Positions 1 through 10,230 of a stretch of 64,000 nucleotides of DNA are shown in pieces; the first letter of the stretch is position 1, and each line of letters begins with the position of its first letter. The notes under the pieces are model-generated. The model was not told the origin of the DNA. It saw only the letters and a program-made list of their open reading frames with translations, and did no database searches. This DNA is from Tachypleus tridentatus (taxonomy: Eukaryota; Arthropoda; Merostomata; Xiphosura; Limulidae): assembly GCF_004210375.1 (NCBI RefSeq), contig NC_134825.1, positions 70,175,558 through 70,239,557 on the forward strand, in the 5' to 3' direction. The translations under genes and the position numbers were made by a program.

Positions 1-86
1 CAACTGTAAATAAGTCTGACTTATCTTCTCACATCCATGAACGAGTCAATACTTTAATGTTACTCTCATACTGAACACAACTTGTT

Positions 87-217
87 CGTTGTTGTTGTTG
101 TTTTTGAATTAAGCACAAAGCTACAAAATGGGCTATCTGTGCTCTACCCACCACAGGTATCGAAACCCGGTTTTTAGCGGTGTAAGTCCGCAGACATACC
201 GCTGAGCCCCTGGGGGG
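87..217 (-). mobile_element. SINE B (tRNA-headed), minus strand
   Basis: Read on the minus strand, it starts with CCCCAGGGGCTCAGCGG, then a tRNA-like B box (GGTTTCGATACC), then the tail GCACAGATAGCCCATTTTGTA and a (CAA)n end. The flanks CAACTTGTT (78-86) and CAACGTGTT (218-226) form a 9-bp target-site duplication with one mismatch. This is the reference full-length copy of the family called SINE B here; it recurs at 23.8, 33.0, 40.1, 53.0 and 61.1 kb. Confidence 0.85.
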
Positions 218-319
218 CAACGTGTTAGTTAATATGTTTATGTGTCTGTCGCTCAATTTCAGAATTTTCCACAATTATACCTGACTGACATTTTACTACT
301 TGTTTACTTCAAACGGCAC

Positions 320-600
320 CCAGGTCCGGCATGGCCAGGTGGGTTAAGGCGTTAGACTCGTAATCTGAGGGTCGCGGGTTCGAGACCTCGTCCCACCAAA
401 CATGCTCGCCTTTTCAGCCATGGGGGCGTCATAATGTGACGGTCAATCCCATTATTCGTTGGTAATAGAGTAGCCCAAGAGTTGGCGGTGGGTGGTGATG
501 ACTAGCTGTCTTCCCTCTAGTCTTACACTGCGAAATTAGGGACGGCTAGCGCAGATAGCCCTTGAGTAGCTTTACGCGAAATTCAAAACAAACAATCAAA
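320..600 (+). mobile_element. SINE A (tRNA-headed), plus strand
   Basis: The head CCGGCATGGCCAGG and the B box GGGTTCGAGACC are tRNA-like. A central domain follows (AGAGTAGCCCAAGAGTTGGC, then CTTCCCTCTAGTCTTACACT), then the tail GCGCAGATAGCCC and an AAACAAACAA end. TCAAACGG occurs on both sides (from 309 and from 597), a probable short target duplication. This is the commonest element of the window and is called SINE A below. Confidence 0.88.
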
Positions 601-639
601 CGGTGCATGAACTTCTTGAAACAATAAAAAACACAAAAA

Positions 640-1786
640 CAAATCTTCGGGCGAAGATGAAATACAAGTCATCTTTCCAAAAAAAAGGCACTTTTTAACT
701 TATCTCTATACATACCAATTTCTTGGAAGCATGCTAATATATTAATGTTCCATAAGGAAGGAAAGCCAGCAAATAAACATAATAGCTACCGACCAATCAG
801 CCTGACCAGCTGGGTAGGTAAAATTCTCGAAAGAATAATCAGTAATAGACTTTTCACATTCTTGGAGATAACATCAAAATTACCAGAAGAACAAAATGGA
901 TTCAGGAAATTTAGACAAACAACAGATTATTTAATTAGATTAACCGAAACTATAATAAATAGCTTCAATAAAAAATAATGTACTGTCGCTTGCTTTCCTG
1001 ATGTCGAGAAAGCATTCGACACTGTGTGGCACAATGGTCTAAGGTTCCGAATGAATGAAACTGGACTACCGCGTGGAATTATTCACTGGTTATCAAACTT
1101 TTTGAAAAATAGAAAAAGCAGAGGGAACCTTTTCTGAGTACTTTACTCCAGAAGCTGGTGTCCCTCAGGGAGGGGTGGTTAGCCCTATACTCTTCATCAT
1201 GTATGTAAACAATATACCACTGAAGGATCCTAATCACGAATTCTTCTCACAGCTCGCTGATGATGTGGCAGTCTGGAAAAGTACTCCAACATCAGCAATA
1301 GCAGGCACAAACTTACAACCACAATTACATAGAATACGTGAATACTGCCAAAAATGTAGAATAAAAATAAATACAGCAAAAACACAACTAATCGTACTTA
1401 CCAAACTGACAAAGCACAAAAAAGTACAACTGGAAATATATATGAATGGAACACTATTTCAAACTGCCACATCGTCAAAATTTCTTGGTCTAACCTATGA
1501 CTCAAAATTAACATGGATTAATTATTTAAATGAAATTAAAACTAAAGTCTGGCGAAGAACAAACTATCTTAAGAATCTAACTGGCAAGTACAGTGAAGCA
1601 TCAACAGACAATATACTAAAAATGTACAAAACATACATTAGACCAGTAATCGACTATGCAGCTCCAGCTTGGATTACTGTAAGTGACAAAATAATCAAAA
1701 CCAAGCTACAAACAATCCAAAACACACTCCTTACAACCGCATATAGAGTTTCTAGAGCAACATCATCTTAATTTCTACATAAATAT
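640..1786 (+). mobile_element. Jockey-type LINE, first part (5'-truncated)
   Basis: This is a 5'-truncated non-LTR retrotransposon. It begins in the linker before the reverse transcriptase, matching the LINE sequence near 49,650 in this window, and it runs to a point inside the C-terminal part of ORF2. There it is cut by the element at 1,787-3,847 and resumes at 3,848. ORF1, the endonuclease and the 5' UTR are absent. It is the only copy in the window with the middle of the reverse transcriptase preserved, since the plus-strand copies near 20.7 and 49.9 kb have that part deleted. Confidence 0.9.
745..1771 (+). pseudogene. LINE reverse transcriptase fragment
   Basis: Three neighbouring reading frames together cover most of the reverse transcriptase core. 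The first (745-978) has SYRPISLTSWVGKILERII and NGFRKFRQTTD. A middle part (about 985-1,135) has DVEKAFDTVWHNGL, the first catalytic aspartate motif. The third (1,175-1,771) has GGVVSPILFIMYVNNI and QLADDVAVW, the FADD-type catalytic box with L for F, followed by the C-terminal region (IRPVIDYAAPAWITVS). This order and wording are typical of Jockey/I-group LINEs. The frame changes twice between 978 and 1,175, so the copy is dead. It reverse-transcribed its own mRNA when active. Confidence 0.88.
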
Positions 1787-3847
1787 CACTGCACAAAAAT
1801 TTTGAAAAGTTTTTGCTGATTGTGACAGGTACCTGATGGGTATGCACAAATATAGTTTTGGTTTTACTTCATCACGTAAGAACTCTGAGAAATAGACAGT
1901 TAACTGTTTACCGGCAATAACGTATTTAATTGCATTTGTGTTTCTAATACGCTATTACTGCATCACGTTGCAGTGTCCAACAGTAGTCAGCAAGCATTGA
2001 CGGAATCCAGTTGCCCTGATATCGTTTTTCCATCGTAGCAATGTCCTGGTGAAACCTTTCATCGTGTTCGTTACTGACAACACCGAGATTTGCCGGGAAG
2101 AAGTCCAAGTGTGAGTGGAGGAAATGAATCTTGAGTGACATGATGCATTTCATTGTTTTATATGCTTTGAGAAGTTTGTCTACCACCTTAATGTAATGTG
2201 GGGCTCTGTAATTGCCAAGAAAATTGTCAACAACGTCTTTGAAGGATTTCCAGGCAATCTTTTCCTGCCCAACTAACAGATCTTCGAACCGTTTGTCACT
2301 CATAACATGTCTGATCTGAGGGCCAACAAAAATGTCCTCTTTGATCTTGGCCTCAGTTATTCTTGGGAACATCTGTCTTAAATAAAAAAAAAAAACCTGT
2401 GCCTTCTTTGTTCATTGCTTACGCGAAATTCTTCATAAGTCCCAATTTTATGTAAAGAGGAGGCAAAAAAATCTTTGTCAGGTCGACAAGCAGTTTATGC
2501 GCCGCATTTTTCTGTCCTGGAACTAACTTTTTACGGAGTGGCCAGCTCTGTCTAGAATAATGTGACTCTTTGGCACAATAAAACAGATAAAACAACAGTA
2601 CTTTGTATAGCTGAGCTGCAGTCCCAGTAACAGAGCAACGACTTTCAGATCTCCACAGATACCCCAGTTGTACTTGCTGTACTGGATGTGCTTCAGCAAC
2701 ATTTCCATGTTCTCGTAGGTTTCTTTCATGTGTGCTGCATAGGCAACAGGTATTGAAGGGTGAACGTTGTCATTGAACAGCTTTGAGGCTTAAAATTGAT
2801 GAAACAATAAAGAGATGCCACTCTTGCGGGTCATGGTCACAACCCAAAGCAAAGAACAATCCTTTGATGTCAACACAGAAACAGAGACTGTCAACTTGTG
2901 AAAATAATTTGGTTATACCATCTTGGCGGCTTCGAAAAACAGAAATTTTCGTACCTGATGACAGCAAACACCATTCCTGCAGTCTCGAACCCAGCAATTC
3001 GGCTTTTGCTTTTGACAGACCCAAATCTCTGACCAGATCGTTTAATTCTGACTGTGTTATGAGATGTGGGTCACCTGAGGATCACGGTTTAAAATCGGAT
3101 CAATGTCACTGCCAGTTCCCTGCATTGCAGTTTCTTCATCTGGTTCGTCTAAGGCCCATTCTTCTGATGGTTTCGAAATTGGAAGACTGTCGTCATGTAG
3201 GACGGGTCTCATTGCTGAAGGCAGATTAGGGTATTCAAATGACATTTTGTTTTTGGCAGAGAAACCAGACACATTAGTCAAACGGAAGTAACAGTCCGTC
3301 ACATGGTCTTTCTGTTCTCGTCATATCATCGGGACAGCAAACAGCATTGTCTTTCGAGTGCCTCTGAGCCAAGCTCTCAGACAGACAGCACATGTCGTGC
3401 AACAAATGTGAGGCGCCCATTCCTGGTCTTGATCACCAATTTTACAGCCGAAGTATAGATGTTATGCTTTCTTCACAAGAGCAGTCATTGAACGTCTCTG
3501 ATGAACAAGCATCTGTATATGCAAGCCACTTTTATAACCTGCTGAGACAGTGTCAAGCTGACTCCGGCCTGTCCAGGCATGCCCGGGCTGCATACTTCTA
3601 AAAAACAGCTTCCAACTTGGCCTGATTTCATGCCTGGACAAGCCCAAACTGCACAAAACATTGTTCATAGGTCTCTTACAGAAACGAAAATGTTGTGTCA
3701 CAAATATAAGAAAAACATGACAAAACTGAATATTTCGATAAAACGGTACTGATGGGCAAATTTGGATGTGATTTTCGTGACAAGCAGCCAAAAATCTATA
3801 AGAAACACCCAACAGTGTTCCAGAAAGAAAAACTTTGTTGTGCTGTG
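1787..3847 (-). mobile_element. CACTA-like DNA transposon inserted in the LINE
   Basis: The LINE is interrupted cleanly here. The intact LINE copies at 20.9 and 50.2 kb read straight across the site. The insert starts CACTGCACAAAA and ends TTGTTGTGCTGTG, so its ends are imperfect inverted repeats (CACTGCACAA and CACAGCACAA). TAT lies directly outside both ends (1,784-1,786 and 3,848-3,850) and occurs once in the uninterrupted LINE, which makes a 3-bp target duplication. CAC[TA]G ends with a 3-bp duplication fit the CMC/CACTA superfamily best, but the coding remains do not let me confirm this. The length is 2,061 bp. All coding remains are on the minus strand. Confidence 0.72.
1944..3302 (-). 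pseudogene. Conserved uncharacterised invertebrate protein, broken
   Basis: Read on the minus strand, separate open stretches follow each other in family order. They are TDCYFRLTNVSGFSAKNK and YPNLPSAMRPV (3,302-3,057), then GLSKAKAELLGSRLQEW and SLCFCVDIKGLFFALGCDHD (3,024-2,770), then MKETYENMEMLLKHIQY with ICGDLKVVALLLGLQLSYTK (2,729-2,523), and last VFVGPQIRH-like sequence with NLGVVSNEHDERFHQDIATM (2,372-1,944). I recognise this as a family found in many invertebrate genomes (aphids, Hydra and others) as uncharacterised protein. I know of no assigned function. The GDLK...CCFIC region could be part of a DDE-type transposase core with a zinc-binding pair, which is speculation. It lies wholly inside the inverted-repeat element, so it may be that element's own gene. 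Confidence 0.7.
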
Positions 3848-4365
3848 TATACTAACATACCAACCATACCAGATAGACTTCTACATAACACAATAACGTA
3901 CTTCGATAAAAACTGGATGAAAAACGAATTACTATGCGAACTAGACAGGTACCTCATACATGATGAAAATAGTCCTAAACACCTCTCCCCGATCAATGTA
4001 TATTTTAAACATAAAAATAAGTAAAGAAAAATAATACCAATAATAATATAAATTAAAAAAAGAAAGAATATATATATATATATATACATATAAAAATATA
4101 ATGTAAAAAAAAGTGTCACCAACAAACTAGAAATCTTACTGATAGGGCAAAACGATATCGTTACATGTATATCAATACATGGACATTGCCCTGAAAAGGA
4201 TCGGAGTAAATTCAGTTTACACTGACCCAAAAATGTAGTAACTACCATCATCAAACACTGCATGATTATACAAGTAAAGAAAGGAGGAAGTAGTCAAAGA
4301 GAAACTGACCCTCCAGGGTATGCACATATCATACCCAAACCCCGAGAGAAAGAGAAAGAAATGGT
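3848..4365 (+). mobile_element. Jockey-type LINE, last part and 3' UTR
   Basis: The LINE resumes after the insertion with IPDRLLHNTITYFDKNW and ELLCELDRYLIHDENSP, the C-terminal end of ORF2, stopping near 4,024. An AT-rich stretch with an (AT)n run (4,068-4,087) follows. The rest (about 4,160-4,365) matches, in inverse orientation, 38,228-38,440 next to the minus-strand LINE: both have ATACATGGACATT, GAGTAAAT and ACTGACC...GGGTA...ATACCCAAAC. This shared stretch is therefore read as the LINE 3' UTR. Confidence 0.75.
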
Positions 4366-5592
4366 ACCCAACCGGACCCTAGTGTATGGATACTATAGTG
4401 GGTACTACTTGTTAAACCAGTGATGAATTAGAGACGGGACGAAACTAAAACAAAAATCGTAGAAGGTATTTAGTTTTTAAAGGAAAGACCTTACACTTTC
4501 CTGAACTAGGATGTTCATGGAAATCATAATCCATCTTTGTTCCGTTCCTGAAACGATAGAATTTTGATGAGATCGTGGGATTAAAATATAGTTCGTATCT
4601 ACTACAGGACAAAAATCGCGATAAAAACTTCAATTTAAGACAGTTGAGGCGTTAGGCTACTTGACTGGTAAGAAACACTACCCTCCCTTCAGAGACTAGT
4701 GATATCTTCTGGCCAAGTTGGTCAACCTCCACGTTAAAATAATGCTCATGAAAAGAATGACTATTTAGGACTAGTTCACCAAATTAGCAAGCTAACTAGA
4801 GGTAACAAGCACTTATGATGAAATCAGTGCTTCTCTGTATCCATACACCTGCGTATGTTAGAGAATCAGTAAACTCAAGTGCCTCATTATCCTTCGATGA
4901 TGTATGAATATCCTAAGCATGTGTGAATTTGTAGGACAGTGGGTACAAAAGACCTAAACAGACCTAAATGACATATTACATTTTTCAGATTATATACCGT
5001 TGCACTGATTAGTAGACGGTCGTTGCAGTTGAAAAAATAAAGTGTTTTTCATTGAAATACGTTAATGTAGGGTTTTAGAAACATCCGTGGATATGTTCTG
5101 AAACTGAAAGGCGTCCTTGTAAACAGGCTATAAAATTTCGTGAAACTTGTTCAAATTGTTGGCGTAGATAATTTAGTATTATGGAATATCGCTATTGGGC
5201 TTTCATTCTGATTTAAGAATGTGTTATATACTTTTTGAGTGAACTTGATGCCTTTGGAATAAAAGGAATAATGCAATAAGAATACGTTCACCCTTACTTG
5301 ACTTAGATAATGGTTAATGAAAACGATAAATATGACTCAAACAGTACGACATGTGACTTCACATTGATTCTTCGAAATTTTATAGCACTATCGTCCTTTG
5401 TTTTGGTTTGTTTTTACGAATACAGTTTATTATTTTGAAAGATATTGAGCTGAGAATTACGTGATTAATTTCTTAGGCCAGAACCACGACGAAGTTCAAA
5501 TTGAATATAAAAAATACTGCATCTTTTGTAAAAATAAGTGTATGTGTAGTTACCTTTCTGTGAGGTAGTAACATTTTCTTTCTCTTTGTCAG
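4366..5592. other. No gene recognised
   Basis: AT-rich single-copy DNA upstream of the first recognised BCL11-like exon. Short open frames such as 4,445-4,633 (minus) show no family features. I see no repeat shared with the rest of the window and no convincing earlier exon. Confidence 0.5.
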
Positions 5593-5953
5593 CTGACACC
5601 TTAACGTGCGGTGTTTGTCAAAAGAATTTTATCTTGCCCGACATTTTAAAATTTATCCAACACAAAGTAGAAAATCGTAATAAAAAAAACTGCATACCAT
5701 TCGACAAAGGCAACAATGATGACACATATATTTTGCCGACCAGAAAACTTAGATGGGTTGTAAACAGACAAACTGGATGACACAGTTATGTCTATCTTGA
5801 TTTCGTCTGAAGATCATAATTTTGAAGATGAAGCCAAAAAAAACCGATCATCACCATGTAAAATGAAACTAAGAAAACGGAGACATTCTTTGGATGAGTT
5901 ATGTCCACAGAAATCCACCAAAATGAGGGAAAACGACGAAGAAAAACCCAGAG
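5593..5953 (+). pseudogene. BCL11: BCL11-family gene copy, N-terminal zinc-finger exon
   Basis: BCL11 proteins are nuclear C2H2 zinc-finger transcription factors that act mostly as repressors. This exon encodes DTLTCGVCQKNFILPDILKF, then IQHKVENRNKKNCIPFDKG. It corresponds to the atypical N-terminal finger of BCL11A/B (LLTCGQCQMNFPLGDIL...FIEHK). It is preceded by a pyrimidine tract with acceptor AG at 5,591-5,592 and ends at a GT donor at 5,954. The frame opens to 5,780 (RWVVNRQTG then stop). From about 5,780 the downstream coding-like text (SSEDHNFEDEAKKNRSSPCK, RRHSLDELCPQKS) is in another frame, so a frameshift lies near 5,775. It could be a sequencing slip, but the state of the last exon argues for a decayed gene. 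Confidence 0.78.
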
Positions 5954-6574
5954 GTAGATCATTTTAGTCCATTTTGTCTACAAGATAAAATCGATTTTTT
6001 GTATCTTCCAAAATATTACTGAATATATGTGTGTTTGTTATCTTCGAGCTCCATATTTAAATTCTGAATTTATATGAGGAATGAACAGTTTAGCTTCTCT
6101 TCAAAATATTGTTGTATGAAATAATAATCAAGCAAAAGATATACACTGTTATTTAACAGTTTCAAACAAATATATTGTCTTGTTCACCTTTTATCAGTAT
6201 GTCTGAAAGTTTGCTAGTATCTGGAAGATAGATGGATAAACAGTTAGATGAACTGAGAGTAAAGCCAGCTGACACCATATAACTCAAATACTGGACTATA
6301 CGGAAAGACACTTCCTCTTACAACTGAAACAGAAACATATCTGATTAGATATATTCATCAATTTGCGTTGCTGTTGTACTCCAAGAACAGCGATATTGAA
6401 ATGTTGGCGTCATTCAATATTCACATTTATATAAGATTTACCGAAGTACCAGTATGTTAATTTTTGAGAGGTTACAGATACAGCAGGGTAGACACGTGCT
6501 CAAAGAACTTTAGTCCTTATTAACCAAATTATAGAAATCTTACGTATAATCAATACACGAATTGTTCTCTAATA

Positions 6575-7101
6575 CAGTGGAGCGCCATTAAGCCGCGGAC
6601 CAGTAAACCTCGAAATCGCTTAAGCCGCTGTAGCAAGTCTTGTGAGCGATGTGAGCGAGGATTATCGCGGCTCACCGCTAATTTAAGAACATGTAAAAAC
6701 GCGGCTTACGAATTTAATCCTGGCTTTATAACTTCAAGGGGATATTTAAAAAGGATTTGCTTTAATTTGGGAAATAAATAAAATACATTACAATAGAAAT
6801 CGACCGTTAATCTACCTTATCCGCTCTCTATGTCAGCTTTATGGAGGCCGCCATTGTTACCGAATCACACCTCTCCATACCTTAAAGGTAATCCGCGGTA
6901 AATCCGTGAAAAAAGTAATTAAAGTATTATTTTTAATTCGATAATCCGATATAATGATCACGCAATGGCCCGGATGAGGCTCCTCGGCGAAGCTGTTGGC
7001 GACTTCGGCTTTTCAGTCACAAAGGTTTAAGCCGCGGACCACTTAAGCCGCGGTTAAGCAGGTTGACCCCCCAAATACCGCAGCTTAACGGCGCTCCACT
7101 G
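6575..7101. mobile_element. Pogo/Tigger-type MITE with TA duplication
   Basis: A 527-bp non-coding element. Its ends are CAGTGGAGCGCCATTAAGCC and the inverse GGCGCTCCACTG, with TA on both sides (6,573-6,574 and 7,102-7,103). The inner sequence repeats the end motif (AAGCCGCGG) several times in both orientations, and it is richer in GC than its surroundings. CAGTGG ends with a TA target point to the pogo/Tigger branch of Tc1/mariner. No transposase remains, so it depended on a partner element. Confidence 0.8.
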
Positions 7102-7127
7102 TATTTATACACCTTTCCAAAATTAAT

Positions 7128-7408
7128 GTTTGGTTTGTTTTGGTTTGAATTTCTCGCAAAGCTACACGAAGGCTATCTCCACTAGCCGCCCCTAATTTAA
7201 CGGTGTAAGACTAGAGGGAAGACAGCTAGTCATAACCACCCACTGCCAACTCTTGGGCTGCTCTTTTACCAACGAATAACGGGATTGACGGTCACATTAT
7301 ATCGCTCCCACGGCTGGAAGGGTGAGCATGTTTGGTGTGACGGGGATTCACACCCGCGACCCTCAAATTATGAGTCGAGTGTCTTAACCACCTGGCCATG
7401 CTGGGCCA
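7128..7408 (-). mobile_element. SINE A, minus strand
   Basis: Near-complete copy read from GCCCAGCATGGCCAGG (minus strand) to a tail ending in AAACCAAACA. The central GTTGGCAGTGGGTGG and CTTCCCTCTAGTCTTACACC are kept. It lies in the BCL11-like intron. I see no clear target duplication. Confidence 0.85.
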
Positions 7409-7665
7409 TCCAAAGTAAATGTATTCAAACTTTTTGTGCCCTATTAGTTTAACAATTTACGTATGGTGTGACCCCATAAAATGTTCAATTTGATGAGTTA
7501 GAATCACACAGTTGTTATGAATGTGTTACTTTCTGCAAGTTTCATTGTACAATTTTCCAAATACCCTTAACTATATTTTTGCTAAATGTTACTTTTGTTT
7601 TTAGATGAAATTTTAATATTTTGGATATCACCTCATGTGTTATCATGACATTTTAATAATTAGTG

Positions 7666-7934
7666 TTTGTTTGTTTTGAATTTTGCGCAAAACTACACGA
7701 GGGCTATCTGCGCTAGCCGCCCATAATTTAGCAGTGTAAGACTAGAAGGAAGGCAGCTAGTCATCACCACCCACCGCCAACTCTTGGGCTACTCTTTTAC
7801 CAACAAATAGCGGGATTGATCGTCACATTATAATGCCCCCACGGCTGAAAGGGCGAGCATGTTCGGCGCGACGGGGATTCGCAACCCTCAAATTACGAGT
7901 CGAACGCCTTAACCCACTTGGCCATGCCGGGCCC
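7666..7934 (-). mobile_element. SINE A with 12-bp target duplication
   Basis: Complete minus-strand copy flanked by the perfect repeat TAATAATTAGTG at 7,654-7,665 and 7,935-7,946. The duplication fixes both ends: the head is GGGCCCGGCATGGCC (minus strand) and the tail ends AAACAAACAAA. The perfect duplication suggests a fairly young insertion in this intron. Confidence 0.93.
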
Positions 7935-8774
7935 TAATAATTAGTGAACTACCTGGTTATTTTCTTAACTAAAAGATTGTCTTGTTATTATGAGATGACA
8001 CATATTTAATATTTTACATTGTTGTTTTAGAATGATTTTTATACAAAATTTTCTAGTCTAAGTTATAAGCTTTGTTAAGAAAATAGCTCTTAAAATGTTG
8101 TTTTAAAATGTCTATTTTTTTAGAAATAAAAAATCGTTTAAAACCCGGACAAAATCCTTTCTTCTTTTTTTCAGAACCAAGTAGATATTTATATGCTCCA
8201 CTTGTATGCAGTATTTTACTAAAGCCCGGATGCTGTTACCATACGTGCAGCACATTCATGGTATTAAAATTTATTTGGACGCAAACAGCATCAAGGAAAC
8301 TGACTCATCTCCCACTCTCAGTACTTTACAAGAAAAAAAAAAAACCTCATATCTGGGAAAGCCAAATTGATTCACCCAGTTAAACAAGTGCAGAATATTC
8401 CCTTTGGTGAAAAAGAACTAAAAACTTGACTTGGCAGTGACTATTCAGGCAACCAAGCTGGATATTACTGAGGATTCTTACCAAAATGCAAAACCAAACA
8501 GTACCTCAGATGTTAGCTTACATCCCTCAAGTTATACCTTTAATAAAAATTACTGTGGTCACTCTCAGTTGGATTCTGTAGGTCTAAAACAGACTTTGGT
8601 TAAACAAAACTCAATATCTGGAGGAGGCAAGTCAATCTGCAGACACAACAAATTACCTTTGGTAAAAATCGGCTACACAGTCTGTCTAGTAAAGGATTCA
8701 GATTGAATATTCGTAAAGATGCTTATGAAAGGCTGAGCTCGAAGAGCACTTTAACTTTTGGCTTCCCAGTTGCA

Positions 8775-10230
8775 CATAGCTGGCTAAAATCTTAAGGCCA
8801 ATGAACATAAAAAAAAAAAGATGCATTTTGCGTTGTTAGACTCAACCACTTATTTAAATAGAGCTTCGAAAGATGAAAATAAGAAAAGGGAAAATAAAAA
8901 CAAAACTTTTCTAGCATTTAATAGAGAAAATGTGAATACTATGAGATTAGCCATTGGGTAAAACATGGCAAAGGCTAAAAAAGTCGACAGAGTTTGGACG
9001 TGGCAGAATTGTCGAGCTGCAAAAGCAAGGTTTCTCTCAACGTGACATCGCTGGTGAGATTGAGCGAAGTAAAACTGCTGTTGCAAATTTTTTAAAAGAC
9101 TCTGAGGGCTACAGAGCGAGAATTTCAAGTGGTCGGCCCATGAAAATTTTGCCGGCATTTAGCAGGAGGATTCGACGGGTTGTCCGGCAAGACACCAGTC
9201 GATCGTCAAACCAAATTCACCAGATCAAAGCAGATCTGCCCTTATGGACGCGGAATGCAGCTCAAGAACAATAAGGCGGTATCTACGAGAGAAAGGCTTT
9301 AAAAACCGTAAACGTCTTCAAAGGCCATGCCTCCTTTCACACCACGAAACAGCTCAGTTAAACTTTGCTGAGAAGCACCAAATATGGGACGTAGAAAATT
9401 GGACAAAAGTGTTGATCTCTGATAAGAAAAAAATTTATCTTTGATGGTCCAGATGGCTTCCAACGTCACTGGCACGATAAGGATATCCCATCGGAGGCAT
9501 TTTCTCCACGACACAGTGAGAAGATTCCATCATGATCTGGGTTGCTTTCTCCTTCCATAGAACAATGGAGCTTCAGGTTATACAGGGGCGTCAAACAGCA
9601 GCTGGCTACATTGGCATGTTGGAGAGAGCATCCTTTTTGACTGAAGGCCCTCACTTGTGTGGAAATGACTGGATCTTTCATCAGGAACACGCTGCAATCC
9701 ACAATGCCCGCAGGACAAAAGACTGTTTCATGACGAATAACGTGATTCTTTAGACCATCCAGCATGTTCGCCCGAACTGAACCCCATTGAAAATGTTTGG
9801 GGTTCATTGGCAAGGGAAGTCTGTAGAAATGGATGTCAATTCCAAACAGTGCAAGATCTTCGTGAATCCATCTTTACCAGTTGTAATAACAATTCCAGCC
9901 TTTTGCAAATGCTTATATCAACCATACCAAAGCAAATGTTTGAAGTTATTTGCAATGACGGCCGTGCAACTCACTACCGAGACCTCTTGTTGAGCATTTC
10001 CTACCCTGTTTAGGACTTATTTTTGGTATGGTCTTAAACTTTTGACCAGCTAGTATTTAGACTAATTTCACAGTGTTTACATTTTCTCTATTAAATGCTA
10101 AAAAAAGATTTTGATTTTCCTTTTCTTATTTTCATCTTTCGAAGCTCTACTCAAATAAGTGGTTGAGTCTAACAACGCAAAATGCATATTTTTTTTATGC
10201 TCATTGGCCTTAAAATTTTGGCCAGCAGTG
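8775..10230 (+). mobile_element. Tc1-like transposon inside the BCL11-like exon
   Basis: Long inverted repeats (about 170 bp each) bound the element. The right end read inward is CACTGCTGGCCAAAATTTTA and the left end is CATAGCTGGCTAAAATCTTA. Both continue AAGGCCAATGA...GCATTTTGCGTTG and later TCGAAAGATGAAAATAAG. TA follows the right end (10,231-10,232); the left flank has CA, a decayed TA. The length is 1,456 bp. It carries a broken transposase in the plus orientation, and BCL11-like coding text continues on both sides. Confidence 0.9.
8954..10012 (+). pseudogene. Tc1-like transposase, broken
   Basis: The enzyme cuts and re-inserts its own element. The N-terminal part holds the paired helix-turn-helix (RIVELQKQGFSQRDIAGEIE, then SSGRPMKILPAFSRRI). 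The catalytic part is spread over shifted frames: VLISDKKKI (first D), then GRQTAAGYIGMLERASFL, then GNDWIFHQEHAAIHNARRTK (the second D is expected near HQEHA, here E), then SPELNPIENVWG near 9,775 (E motif), and VCRNGCQFQTVQDLRESIF to the end at GRATHY. Several frameshifts and a replaced catalytic aspartate show it is inactive. The spacing suits the DD34E group. Confidence 0.88.

Larger units (their letters stand above)
5954..8174 (+). other. Intron of the BCL11-like gene copy
   Basis: GT at 5,954 and AG at 8,173-8,174 after a T-rich tract bound a 2.2 kb intron with the same polarity as the exons. It holds a pogo-type MITE (6,575-7,101) and two minus-strand SINE A copies. The remainder is AT-rich sequence with nothing recognised. 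Confidence 0.6.

Noticed and set aside
325-400. tRNA gene in the SINE heads
   Set aside because: The heads have A- and B-box-like parts but no complete cloverleaf, and they are part of dispersed SINEs.
8108-8383. Separate 91-residue protein
   Set aside because: It reads through the intron acceptor and uses the wrong frame for most of the BCL11-like exon; the neighbouring frame gives the zinc-finger text.
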